DNA from: Lachnospira sp900551945
Lineage (GTDB): Bacteria > Bacillota > Clostridia > Lachnospirales > Lachnospiraceae
NCBI GenBank assembly: GCA_048380335.1
Contig: DBFCCI010000025.1
Coordinates: 1 to 31,189 of the forward strand
Length of the DNA stretch: 31,189 nucleotides
Direction: 5' to 3'
Numbering within the stretch: position 1 is the stretch's first letter; every line of letters starts with the position of its first letter. The position numbers were made by a program, and so were the translations under genes. Under the pieces are notes generated by a model that saw nothing but the letters and a program-made list of their open reading frames with translations, made no database searches and had not been told where the DNA came from. Below, piece after piece: positions 7,820 through 16,834 of the stretch.

Positions 7820-10096
7820 CTACATACCTCTCTTAAAAATTATATCTCGCCATGTATGACGTTTATTATTTAACGAAATACTACTCAAATTTGGTACTCG
7901 CATATCATACTTATATTCACCTATTTGATGTTCTTCCATTAGCCTTGTATTAAAATACTTTTCAATGCTTTGATAACCCGTTGGCACAAAAAATATTACA
8001 TCAAATCCTATTAAATTCAAAAAAGCTGTAAGTATTGTATCTTCTAATGATATTAAACTTTCAGTTGTATTTATATATATAAATTTAGGATTTTTCTTTG
8101 TAAAATCAAACTTTTGTATCATACGAAATATTTCTATTGGCAAATTCAAAACTTGCGCTATTACTGTATATTCTGTTCCATTTTCTCCAATACCCTTAAT
8201 AAGCTTTTGTTGTATCATAAATTCAAGTTTATCTAACATAAAATCCTGCATATCTTCTCTTAAGATTGAATAAGGATATTTTGCATGATTTTTAATTTTA
8301 TTTTTTTGCAGCTTTCCATTCTTGTAAAATTCAGAAACATACGGCCTCATTGGGTTGTCAGCCATTGACTGAATATATGGAGCTTTTGTAATTACAATAG
8401 TATCTTGTGTTATAAGTTGCTTAACATCTATCCAATACTTATCAACTAATCCATCTTTTACACCAGAAACCTTTGCAAATATGACAGGAATATTTACTAC
8501 ATCATCAATTGTATTAAAACCTGGTCTATACTTTAATTCTTCGTCCCATAAGATTTTAATTTCTTCATAAGTCGTTTGAAGATTAATTATATTTGCTTTT
8601 GCATATTGATTATTCCTATAAAGACCACTGTTATTATACATAATCGTATCCAAATCTCTCTCTGCATTGTATGCTACAGTTTTAAGTCTTACTTGAGAAT
8701 TGTCCTGTGGATAATTATTTATTGAAAGACTTTCCGAATAATTTACTTCATATAATAAATTATCACTAAGACAACACTTTATATTCAAATCAGGACATAA
8801 AATCAATACATCAACTGGTAATCTTGCTAAAAATTTAACAAATAAAGCTTCATTGTCATTCTTACAACCACCCATATATATAAAGCAACTTATCTCTGGC
8901 ATTTTCCAATTAGAGAATAATTGTGACATATATCGCTTTAGCCAACAAATAATATAAACGGCTTTATTGTTCAGCTTATGTAAATTAGCTTCACACCTTT
9001 TAGCTTCATCAAGAATTATATCTACAAATGCCTTGTGCATTATCCTTTCAAGTTCAATATTTGCTGCATATTTTATATTGTTTACAAGCCCTAATATCAT
9101 ATCTTCTTGTTTTAGATAATTGGCTCTCTTAATTTCTGCAATTTCTTGCGTAGTCGGTATTGGTATACTTTGATTTACAATACATAATTTTCTTTTTGAA
9201 CTTTTAAGTTCATGCTGTAGTGTAAATAATTCATTTTCGTATGTAAGTTTATCTTCTACACCATTCATCCTGCAAAAACAATTGTAAAAAAATCTTTTAT
9301 CTGTTCCTCGCAGTGTAATACTTTCTTTTATATCATCAAGACCTTTGCCCTTTATCCAAGCATTTGTGCAATTAGTTACTGATGGTTTTATACCATATAG
9401 TCTTTCATTATTGATATCATTTTGAATTGTATCTCTTATCATCTTGATACAATACCCTTGCGGAAATGGTTTTGCATTGTCTACTATAAGGTTATCCGAT
9501 AATACAGAGTTACAATCACTTTTTAGATATCCTTTGTCACCATTATATTGAAGAAGAACAACGTCACAACCTGCATTTGATAAAATTGATATAAGCATTA
9601 ATTCATAATTACTAATATCTCCCTCGTATAATATTTTAGGAAGATTATTTTCTCCTAGCAGATTTACAATTCTTTCAAACTTATAATATAGCCAACACAT
9701 AAACTTGATATAAGCATTTTTAAGCATATTCTCGGTCTTGCCTGCTTTACTCATTGAAAGTAAAGAGTTGTATATTGAAGAAGCTACATTTTGCCTTTGA
9801 TAATCATTCATTCGTGGAAGCCATTTCTTTAAACTATCCGAAATAAATTCTTCTCTCATATAAAAATTCATTCCCATGATTTCATCATAATATGAAAGAT
9901 TATTCTCTGTAGGATTAGGTATCTTACCTTCAATAACAACACCCCTACGCCTTGCCACATCATAATATTTTTTTATAAATTCACCGACTTCATCAGAATA
10001 CTGATTAATTCGATAGAAATACACCCCTTTATCTTGTCTGTTATTTAATTCAACAAAATAATCATTAAGGTTACGAAGTTTTTTGTGTTCTAACAT
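7820..10096 (-). CDS. yceG: YceG-like protein of the TerD/TelA operon
   Basis: A 758-aa soluble protein resembling the YceG family of Gram-positive bacteria, which always sits beside telA and terD. It contains two internally similar halves (compare NLPKILYEGDISNYELMLIS with the later FIYMGGCKNDNEALFVKF, each followed by a stretch ending in a DVxxxxP-like strand), suggesting a repeated Rossmann-like or carbohydrate-enzyme-like fold. No membrane segments. First gene of the operon yceG-telA-terD-terD2, with a promoter 35 bases upstream and start ATG after AGGGGT. The function is not known; family assignment rests on overall resemblance and operon context. Confidence 0.8.
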   Translation of the reverse strand: MLEHKKLRNLNDYFVELNNRQDKGVYFYRINQYSDEVGEFIKKYYDVARRRGVVIEGKIPNPTENNLSYYDEIMGMNFYMREEFISDSLKKWLPRMNDYQRQNVASSIYNSLLSMSKAGKTENMLKNAYIKFMCWLYYKFERIVNLLGENNLPKILYEGDISNYELMLISILSNAGCDVVLLQYNGDKGYLKSDCNSVLSDNLIVDNAKPFPQGYCIKMIRDTIQNDINNERLYGIKPSVTNCTNAWIKGKGLDDIKESITLRGTDKRFFYNCFCRMNGVEDKLTYENELFTLQHELKSSKRKLCIVNQSIPIPTTQEIAEIKRANYLKQEDMILGLVNNIKYAANIELERIMHKAFVDIILDEAKRCEANLHKLNNKAVYIICWLKRYMSQLFSNWKMPEISCFIYMGGCKNDNEALFVKFLARLPVDVLILCPDLNIKCCLSDNLLYEVNYSESLSINNYPQDNSQVRLKTVAYNAERDLDTIMYNNSGLYRNNQYAKANIINLQTTYEEIKILWDEELKYRPGFNTIDDVVNIPVIFAKVSGVKDGLVDKYWIDVKQLITQDTIVITKAPYIQSMADNPMRPYVSEFYKNGKLQKNKIKNHAKYPYSILREDMQDFMLDKLEFMIQQKLIKGIGENGTEYTVIAQVLNLPIEIFRMIQKFDFTKKNPKFIYINTTESLISLEDTILTAFLNLIGFDVIFFVPTGYQSIEKYFNTRLMEEHQIGEYKYDMRVPNLSSISLNNKRHTWRDIIFKRGM

Positions 10097-10132
10097 ACTT
10101 CATTTTACCCCTAAATACGTTAATTTGATAAA

Positions 10133-10161
10133 ATAATAGCACATTAAACTTATATTTTCAA
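10133..10161 (-). promoter_or_regulatory. Sigma-A-like promoter of the yceG-telA-terD operon
   Basis: Minus-strand TTGAAA (10161-10156), 17-base spacer ending in TGC, then TATTAT (10138-10133), about 37 bases ahead of the yceG start. Rest of the 10097-10418 gap: this promoter, the palindromic element at 10267-10367, and AT-rich sequence with nothing else I can name. Confidence 0.6.
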
Positions 10162-10266
10162 TACATAATGATATGTTTGCCAGATTTTGTCGTACAATTT
10201 TATGATTCAACATTATATATTACGAAAATAAAAAAGTAAGCACAATATTTAATTTATAAAAAATTA

Positions 10267-10367
10267 TTGGGGCTGTCGCATTAACAAAAATTTATATAAT
10301 ATATAGAATCATTTACTAATTAAATATCTATATTTTATATAAAATTTTCTTAGTGCTACAGCCCCAA
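10267..10367 (-). repeat. Long imperfect palindrome, copy B (probable operon terminator)
   Basis: TTGGGGCTGT (10267-10276) and ACAGCCCCAA (10358-10367) are perfect terminal inverted repeats; inward, the arms GTCGCATTAACAAAAATTTA and AAATTTTCTTAGTGCTAC pair imperfectly. It is the relative of copy A at 2348-2446. It lies 52 bases beyond the end of the eight-gene RiPP operon and would give a very long hairpin in that transcript. No convincing flanking target duplication: AAATTATT on one side, AAATATTT on the other. Confidence 0.7.
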
Positions 10368-10418
10368 ATATTTCTATATCTTGTATAAGTTTTTGTTAAT
10401 ATGATATCACTTAGTTTA

Positions 10419-12464
10419 TCAATCAATATACTTCTTTATCAATAGCTTATTTTGTCCTTGAGAGTATTCATACTCCATAGTATCCATATTTTTTTTAACC
10501 ATATATATACCAAGTCCACCTATTTCTCTTTCTTCAGCAGATAGTGTAATATCTGGGTCTTCTTTTTCTAATGGATTATAGGCAACTCCACTGTCAATAA
10601 AGGTAATTCCAATAGCTTTAGGATTGTCATACTCCTCAATTCTTACAGTTGCTTTTCCTACTTTATCACCGTAAGCATAGTGAGCAATATTTCCAAATAT
10701 TTCATCAATAGCTATATCCATTTGCATTTTTACTTTTAATGGGCAATTCACATTATCTAAAATATCATCTACAAAATCAGTTACTTTACTAATATTTTCA
10801 ACAGTTGCTTCTACAGTAATCTCATTCATAGAATTATCCCCCATTTTTCTTTTGTACTCAAGACAAAGCATCGTTATATCATCAAATTGTTCATTGTCAC
10901 CTACAAATAAGTCTATATCATTTTTAACAAGCTTTAGAGTTTCATTTGCATCACTTTCAATGCACTTTTCATTTAATACAGCATTAAGTCTATCCATACC
11001 ATACAATTGCTCTTGCTTATTCATAGCTTCCGTTACACCATCTGTATATTGAAATATTCTATCTCCTACATTAAGCATAATTTTTTGTTCTTTATACTTT
11101 ATATTTTCCATTCCTGCAAGAACAAAGCCTGGTCGAGTTTTATATACTTCAAAACCTACACCTTTACGATATATAAATGGTGGCTCATGTCCTGCATTTA
11201 CATATCTAAACTCACCAGTTACAAGGTCAAGCACACCTTCAAATGCTGTAATAAACATACCATTGTCATTAGCTTCACATAAAATATTATTGACCTTTGT
11301 AAATACTTCTCCTAAATCTCTATTAGGTTGTGTATGGTCTTTTATTAATGTCTTGCCAATTACCATGAAAAGAGCTGCTGGAACTCCCTTTCCTGAAACA
11401 TCTGCTACTACAATTGCAAGATGTCTTTCATCAACCATAAAAAAGTCGTAAAAATCACCACCAACCTCTTTTGCCGGAGTCATAGTTGCATAAATATCTA
11501 TTTCATCTCTATCTGGAAATGCTGGAAAAATACAAGGTAGCATAGACAATTGAATGTGTGTTGCAACATTTAACTCGGTACTTATACGTTCTTTTTCTGA
11601 TGTAACAGTAGTCAGATTTTCAATATAACTTTCCAATTCTTCAAGCATAATATTAAAAGATGTTCCAAGCTCTTGAATTTCATCTTTTGTATTAATCTCT
11701 ATCTTTTGTTTTGAAAACTCTCCTGAACTTGTAATACTTGTTGTAAAGATAGCTAGTCTTTCAATTGGATTAATAACTACTTTTCTTACAAACAACATAT
11801 ATAACAAAAGTGCACCACAAATACTACTAAGAGAAATAATTAACATATTATACAAGAAAGAATTAAGATGATTACGAACATCCTGCATATCAAGAATATA
11901 TTGTATTTCTGCAATTGCATTTCCATTTTCATCTAAAATAGGAGAAACAGAAGTATAATTATATCCATAACTATTATCAGTAACTACTGGTTCATTCGTT
12001 CCTTTATTTTGCGCATACAAATTCCAAATCAAGATATATTTTTTCAAATCCACTTCATCATAAGCTGCGTCTTTATAAAGCACATTTGTACCATAAGTTA
12101 ATTGCGCATATGGGTCATCACCCATTTCCTCTACACAACAATCAATATAAAAAGTCACACTATTTTCGTCAGGAATTACTAATGACAAATATGTAATATC
12201 TCCATCTTTTTTTAATGTATTTAACATATTTTCCACTCGACTATATGCTTCACTACTTTGACCACCTTCACTTATAATGGTTCTTACATCTTCTAAATTT
12301 AACATTGTTGCAACACTTTTACTTCCACTAGTAATCCTTTGAGCATACATACTTTCAAGATAAGTTTTTGAAGACTTATAACTAAAAAGTGAAATTATAA
12401 TTGTAAGAACTGCGCCCAATATTGCTAACGAAATAATAAATTTAGGCAACAACTTTATTTTCAT
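10419..12464 (-). CDS. Membrane PP2C (SpoIIE/RsbU-type) phosphatase fused to an RsbW-like kinase domain
   Basis: A 681-aa two-pass membrane protein combining both enzymes of a partner switch. Order: membrane helix (about 9-29), extracytoplasmic sensor region (about 30-205), second helix (about 206-228), HAMP linker, SpoIIE-type PP2C phosphatase (about 320-520, with metal-site motifs GGDFYDFF, ADVSGKGVPAAL, and YTDGVTEA), then a GHKL ATPase of the anti-sigma kinase type (about 545-681; N-box DEIFGNIAHYAYG, D-box FIDSGVAYNP, G-box GGLGIYMVKK). Such proteins dephosphorylate and phosphorylate STAS proteins, and a STAS gene is in the same operon. It is the last gene, overlapping the acetyltransferase stop by 4 bases. 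The sensed signal is unknown. Confidence 0.92.
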   Translation of the reverse strand: MKIKLLPKFIISLAILGAVLTIIISLFSYKSSKTYLESMYAQRITSGSKSVATMLNLEDVRTIISEGGQSSEAYSRVENMLNTLKKDGDITYLSLVIPDENSVTFYIDCCVEEMGDDPYAQLTYGTNVLYKDAAYDEVDLKKYILIWNLYAQNKGTNEPVVTDNSYGYNYTSVSPILDENGNAIAEIQYILDMQDVRNHLNSFLYNMLIISLSSICGALLLYMLFVRKVVINPIERLAIFTTSITSSGEFSKQKIEINTKDEIQELGTSFNIMLEELESYIENLTTVTSEKERISTELNVATHIQLSMLPCIFPAFPDRDEIDIYATMTPAKEVGGDFYDFFMVDERHLAIVVADVSGKGVPAALFMVIGKTLIKDHTQPNRDLGEVFTKVNNILCEANDNGMFITAFEGVLDLVTGEFRYVNAGHEPPFIYRKGVGFEVYKTRPGFVLAGMENIKYKEQKIMLNVGDRIFQYTDGVTEAMNKQEQLYGMDRLNAVLNEKCIESDANETLKLVKNDIDLFVGDNEQFDDITMLCLEYKRKMGDNSMNEITVEATVENISKVTDFVDDILDNVNCPLKVKMQMDIAIDEIFGNIAHYAYGDKVGKATVRIEEYDNPKAIGITFIDSGVAYNPLEKEDPDITLSAEEREIGGLGIYMVKKNMDTMEYEYSQGQNKLLIKKYID

Positions 12465-13051
12465 AATAATTCACCCCTTTCCAATATTTTATAATATATA
12501 GCTCCATCACATTTACAACGTCCATTGCAAATAGGACATATAAGTTCTTTTTTGTCATACCATACTCTTTTTGAATTAACCAAATAACAAAACCCAAATT
12601 TTTTTAAATTCTTTTCCATTGGAATTTCACCATTTTTCTTCCAAAATACTCCAAATGCAATATCTGCTTGTGTATTTTTTAACAGATATTCCAAATACAC
12701 TTTCATTAAATACTCTGACAACTTACATTTTCTATATTCTGCAAGAACTCCAATTGATTGTAAATTTCCAATAATAAGGTCATCTTTTTTAACTATTTGT
12801 TTTAATTTTGACAAGGATTTTTTTGACAATAACTCAGCTTCTCTTAAAGTTATTAATTTAAAATAAATATAAGCTACTGCTTTTTTCTGTGGCGTTATCA
12901 ATAAGAAAAATTGTTGGTTTTGTTGCTTTATAGTCGCTTCAATTATAGATTTTGTATATAAATTTTCTCCCACGCATTTCCCACACAATTGTGTTGCTTG
13001 ATCAAGATATTCAAGTGTCAATGGAGTTAGTATCAATTCTTCTATGTTCAT
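12461..13051 (-). CDS. GNAT-like acetyltransferase with a C-terminal cysteine cluster
   Basis: A 196-aa soluble protein resembling the GNAT N-acyltransferase fold: an N-terminal LTPLTLEYLDQATQL opening, a central strand AVAYIYFKL, and the acetyl-CoA-binding region around LQSIGVLAEYRKCKLSEYLMK (V-x-x-x-x-R-x-x-x-x-x-x-L). It ends with a compact CxxC-x3-CxC cluster (CPICNGRCKC) that looks metal-binding. A GTG start at 13066 is possible, but GGAGG lies eight bases before the ATG at 13051, so I choose that; the gene still overlaps the methyltransferase end by 41 bases. In a peptide-maturation operon it could acylate an amine, for example an ornithine side chain, but that is inference. Confidence 0.65.
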   Translation of the reverse strand: MNIEELILTPLTLEYLDQATQLCGKCVGENLYTKSIIEATIKQQNQQFFLLITPQKKAVAYIYFKLITLREAELLSKKSLSKLKQIVKKDDLIIGNLQSIGVLAEYRKCKLSEYLMKVYLEYLLKNTQADIAFGVFWKKNGEIPMEKNLKKFGFCYLVNSKRVWYDKKELICPICNGRCKCDGAIYYKILERGELL

Positions 13052-13904
13052 TAGCCATTCCTCCACAAGTATATATTTTTACTCCCATACAAACTTTTGC
13101 TTTTTCGCTTATCATATAATTATGAAGCTTATCAAAATTTCTAGTCACCCATTCCCAACACTCTTGATAAATATTATTTTCAGGCTCTTGTTCTCTAAGT
13201 AACATTAAATCTTCTTTTAAGTAAGAACAAAACGTTGTAAAAATTGCTTCTTTTTTAGAAATTTCATCACCCTTAGCACATATAGTTGAACATCTAAGTC
13301 TATAATCTAAATATCCACTTTCATTAAAAAGTTGTGGCAATTCACTACCAAATGTTCGTTTCCCAGAGTATGGGTCATATTCAAGTACTTTAAGAAACTC
13401 TTTAAAAATTCCATCTGTATCTGGACTTAAGTAACTTTCTGTATCGTCAGGTTCTATAACAATAATACAACCATCTGGTGCTAAAAATCTTTTAAGTTCC
13501 TTTAATACTTTTACGGCATTTTTTAAATGTATTAATAAAAATGAACAATTAATTATATTAAAATACTCTATTTTTTCTGTGCTCATAATATTTGTCAATT
13601 TATCAATAAAATCTGATTTTGTAACATCACATGAAAAAAACTTAAAGACTTCATTTCCAAATTTTTTATTAGCTTTTTCGGTCAATTCATCTAAACAATC
13701 TAAACCAATAATCTTATCAAAGTTATTTTCAGAAAAACGAGTTTTAGTTTTACTGCCATCATTACAACCAATATCAAGAAGTGTAAGTCCTGTTCTTTTA
13801 TTTATTATTTCATTGTAAATAGGTTGTTCATACTCTATAAGCAACTGTCTTTGAACTTCTAAACGTTTTAATTCTGTATTATCTAAGTAAACTGAATTTG
13901 CCAA
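13011..13904 (-). CDS. Class I SAM-dependent methyltransferase
   Basis: A 297-aa cytoplasmic methyltransferase. Motif I is clear (LLDIGCNDGSKT, about residues 40-51), followed by the acidic GLDCLDE loop at the end of strand 2, a motif equivalent to FFSCDVTKSDF, and the post-I strand region IIVIEPDD. The substrate cannot be read; acting on the RiPP or on a small precursor is possible from context. Translation starts at TTG (13904): no ATG is available before motif I, and an AGGAGG site lies nine bases upstream. It begins 13 bases after the MATE gene and overlaps the next gene. Confidence 0.85.
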   Translation of the reverse strand: MANSVYLDNTELKRLEVQRQLLIEYEQPIYNEIINKRTGLTLLDIGCNDGSKTKTRFSENNFDKIIGLDCLDELTEKANKKFGNEVFKFFSCDVTKSDFIDKLTNIMSTEKIEYFNIINCSFLLIHLKNAVKVLKELKRFLAPDGCIIVIEPDDTESYLSPDTDGIFKEFLKVLEYDPYSGKRTFGSELPQLFNESGYLDYRLRCSTICAKGDEISKKEAIFTTFCSYLKEDLMLLREQEPENNIYQECWEWVTRNFDKLHNYMISEKAKVCMGVKIYTCGGMANEHRRIDTNSIDT

Positions 13905-13917
13905 CTTAATTTTCCTC

Positions 13918-15639
13918 CTAAATAATTACATATAAGTAATTAAACACTAACTTTCTTTGATAATTATAATACTTAGCTTTTTGTGTAATAAGCTTCATAG
14001 CCGCTTTATCAATTTCATCACCATGTAAATCAAACGGATTATATGTATTAACATTATCTCTAATTCTTAAAATATATTCTCCGTTGTTATCAATAAGTTT
14101 TACTGACACATAATAATTCTTTTTTGTATTTTTTAATCCAAACTTCATAATATTGATAATTAATTCTTCTACAATTAAATTAATAAAAAAAGAATGTTTA
14201 TAATCAATATTCCATTCTTCACAAAGTGCTTCAAGATTATTTGCAACTTCTTCCATACTTCCTGCTTCTATTGGATAAAAATGTTCAAACATTTTATTTG
14301 TAAAATTATATTTTTCTGCTATATATTTTCTTGAACTTGAAAATATCTTTATTATTAAAATTAATAATAGACATATAATTTCACTAATTAAATATACAAA
14401 AGAAAGACCTATTATCCCATTATATAAAATCAAAAAAACTCCAAACAATAACATTAAAATAAAGTTTCTAAGAATTGATAAACAAGAAGCAAGTTTAATT
14501 CTTCCAATTGTCTGCCAAAAAGAAATTGTAACAACATTAATTCCAGCTAATATAAAACTTGATACATAAATACGAAAAGCCATAACAGCAATATCAAACG
14601 ATGTAGTACTTGATAATCCAAAAAACATCAATATTTTTTCTGCAAAAAGCACAAATAACGCCGCAATAATTGTTCCTGCCATTACTACAATTCTAATTCC
14701 ATCATTATAAACTGCCATCATTCCTTTTTGTTCTTTTTCTCCTGCCAAAATAGAAACAACTGTAGAAGCCGCCGCTCCTGCCCCATCAAATACTGCTGAT
14801 GAAACAGTGCTAATTGTATACATCACTCCAAATACTGCTACAAAAAAAACACCATTTTCCAAATCATTCTTTAACAGCAAAGTGTTAAATACAAGCATTA
14901 CTATAGCTTGAAAAATAAAAGCAGAACCCACTCCAAAACCATTACTAATAAATTGCTTTGTTGCATTTATTGTAGGAATACATAAATGAAGTTTTAACAG
15001 TGCTTGTTTTCTTGTAAAGTGAATAAGTAAAATAAAACACCCTATTAACTCAGCAATACAAAGAGAAGATGAAGCACCAATAAGTCCCCAATTCAATACC
15101 TTCATAAATAAAAGGTCTAAACTTAGATTAGTAATTATAACGCCTATAGAAGCAATAGCTGTCAATTTTGGTTCTCCATCTGTTCTAACGGTTGCTGAAA
15201 GAATATGATATAATACAAAAATTGGAGCTGAACAAAATACAACTATTAAATATTTAAGTACCTGAGATAACAGCTCTGGTGTAGCACCTAGAAAAATACA
15301 AAATGCCTTTCTAAAAATTAAAGATATTATTGATAAAACTATTCCAACTATCAACCCTATACTTAATACATATTTAAAATTTGCATTTGCTTTTTCTATA
15401 TCTGATGCACCTAAAAACTTTCCAATTAATACATTAGCACCACTTCCTAAAGTAATACCTAAAAGTGCATATATTAAAAACACAGGTGTCGCAATATTTG
15501 CAATTGCAAGTCCCTCACTTCCAATAAAATTTCCTACTAATGTTGCATCAATTAATGTAGATATCGTAATTCCCAATGAAGAACAAATTCCCCAAAACAA
15601 AAAAGTTCTATATGCGCTTTTAGCATATTTTGTTTCCAT
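13918..15639 (-). CDS. MATE-family transporter fused to a GHKL (RsbW-like) ATPase domain
   Basis: A 573-aa protein. Residues 1 to about 440 form a twelve-helix MATE/MatE efflux transporter (family features include IGSEGLAIANIATPVF near the start and LGSGANVLIGKFLGA). The last 110 residues are cytoplasmic and look like an anti-sigma-type histidine-kinase ATPase: N-box VEELIINIMKFGL and D-box-like IRDNVNTYNPF are visible, while the glycine-rich lid is degraded (the tail ends AKYYNYQRKLVFNYLYVII), so it may bind a partner rather than hydrolyse ATP. It follows the STAS gene by four bases, suggesting the STAS protein controls or is phosphorylated by this domain. Substrate unknown; self-immunity or secondary export is possible. 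Confidence 0.85.
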   Translation of the reverse strand: METKYAKSAYRTFLFWGICSSLGITISTLIDATLVGNFIGSEGLAIANIATPVFLIYALLGITLGSGANVLIGKFLGASDIEKANANFKYVLSIGLIVGIVLSIISLIFRKAFCIFLGATPELLSQVLKYLIVVFCSAPIFVLYHILSATVRTDGEPKLTAIASIGVIITNLSLDLLFMKVLNWGLIGASSSLCIAELIGCFILLIHFTRKQALLKLHLCIPTINATKQFISNGFGVGSAFIFQAIVMLVFNTLLLKNDLENGVFFVAVFGVMYTISTVSSAVFDGAGAAASTVVSILAGEKEQKGMMAVYNDGIRIVVMAGTIIAALFVLFAEKILMFFGLSSTTSFDIAVMAFRIYVSSFILAGINVVTISFWQTIGRIKLASCLSILRNFILMLLFGVFLILYNGIIGLSFVYLISEIICLLLILIIKIFSSSRKYIAEKYNFTNKMFEHFYPIEAGSMEEVANNLEALCEEWNIDYKHSFFINLIVEELIINIMKFGLKNTKKNYYVSVKLIDNNGEYILRIRDNVNTYNPFDLHGDEIDKAAMKLITQKAKYYNYQRKLVFNYLYVII

Positions 15640-15643
15640 ATTC

Positions 15644-15943
15644 TTACTCCACTGTTAAAATATCAATAAATCCTGTCATTTCAAACACTTCCATTACCAT
15701 ATCAGCTACATTAAAAAGACTCATTTCAATACCATTCTTATTTGCATATTTCTGACCATTTAAAAATGCTCTAAGGCCTGCACTAGATACATAAACTACA
15801 TTTTCTAAATTAATTCTTAATGTTTTTACTGTTGAAAGCTCCTGCATTAATGTTTCTTCAAACTTAGGTGCTGTTGTTGTATCAATTCTTCCTTCTACTT
15901 CAATAATCTTTGTTCCATTTTCTTCTTTTACATTAATATTCAT
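15644..15943 (-). CDS. STAS-domain anti-sigma-factor-antagonist-like protein
   Basis: A 99-aa single STAS domain like SpoIIAA/RsbV. It shows the N-terminal strand TKIIEVEGRIDTTTAPKFEE and the conserved phosphorylatable-serine loop VVYVSSAGLRAFL. In partner switching the serine is phosphorylated by an RsbW-like kinase and dephosphorylated by a PP2C enzyme; both activities are encoded elsewhere in this operon. I choose the ATG at 15943 because GGAGG lies eight bases upstream of it; a first ATG at 15958 lacks a ribosome binding site. It sits between the UPF0489 and MATE genes. Confidence 0.9.
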   Translation of the reverse strand: MNINVKEENGTKIIEVEGRIDTTTAPKFEETLMQELSTVKTLRINLENVVYVSSAGLRAFLNGQKYANKNGIEMSLFNVADMVMEVFEMTGFIDILTVE

Positions 15944-15966
15944 TTTTATTTCCTCCATTTAATTTT

Positions 15967-16833
15967 CTAATTTTTATAATCTAATTCATAAATATTTTGT
16001 AAGCAATTCTTTACCAAAACTTCTACAAGCTTTGCATATTGTGATGGCAAATAGCCTGAATTTGCTGAACGACATACTGTTATTAAGCTAGGCTTCCAAC
16101 TTAATGAGCTTAACCACTTCTCAAATCTGTCTACCCTTTTATGTATTCTTTCTTCATCTGCTTGTTTTTCAAAAACAATTGGTTCTTCATACCTAAGATA
16201 AAATCTTCCATCTACAGCTTCTGCTCTTATTAACTTTCTAGGTAAAATTCTAAATGCGTGATAAGGATTATTTATATATTCCTTATATGCTTCTTCTGTA
16301 ATTTCTAATCTTTTAGGCGGAACTGTTGAAAGTGTATCGTCCCAACAAAAATAATCTAAATCAATATCTAACACAACATTTTCAAGTTGCTCAGTACTTT
16401 CAAGACTTCCTTCAAAATATGTAAAAAAACTATACTCGTTATTATTATCTTTTCGATACTGACTGTGTAAAAATGGAATATACTCTCCTACAGTAAGTGC
16501 ATTATTTCCTATTCTTCTTATAAATCTATCTTGATGTACAAACTTTTTTGGTACTACTGATTTCATATTGTAGAATTGAGAAAATATCCCTTCATACATC
16601 GCTGGCACAATAAAATCGGCAATTCCAAGTTCTTCATAAGTAAACTTTTTTCTTTCTTCTAAACTTGAAAAAGGCTTTGTAAAATCTCTTTTATATCCAC
16701 CACATTCAAAATCATCATGATGGTCTATATGAAACAGTGTATTTCCTTTTTCATTTATATACTTCTTCTCTATAGCAAGCCCCCAATAATAAAAGGCTTC
16801 GTGATGTTCCTGCATACAATATACTGGTATCAT
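15967..16833 (-). CDS. UPF0489-family protein, candidate peptide arginase
   Basis: A 288-aa cytoplasmic protein of the UPF0489 type. Two acidic/histidine motifs typical of a binuclear metal ureohydrolase-like site are visible: HIDHHDDF (residues 35-42) and DIDLDYF (156-162); EHHE near the start is also conserved-looking. From memory, members of this family act as peptide arginases in RiPP pathways (OspR of the landornamide pathway), turning Arg side chains into ornithine with release of urea. The three precursors here share the tail WTRRRW, an obvious potential substrate. It begins one base after idi ends, so the genes are co-transcribed. The family call is fairly secure; the activity is inference from homologues and context. 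Confidence 0.78.
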   Translation of the reverse strand: MIPVYCMQEHHEAFYYWGLAIEKKYINEKGNTLFHIDHHDDFECGGYKRDFTKPFSSLEERKKFTYEELGIADFIVPAMYEGIFSQFYNMKSVVPKKFVHQDRFIRRIGNNALTVGEYIPFLHSQYRKDNNNEYSFFTYFEGSLESTEQLENVVLDIDLDYFCWDDTLSTVPPKRLEITEEAYKEYINNPYHAFRILPRKLIRAEAVDGRFYLRYEEPIVFEKQADEERIHKRVDRFEKWLSSLSWKPSLITVCRSANSGYLPSQYAKLVEVLVKNCLQNIYELDYKN

Positions 16834-16834
16834 A

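Noticed and set aside
10852..11451. Plus-strand frames opposite the phosphatase gene
   Set aside because: They overlap conserved PP2C motifs on the other strand and lack start signals.
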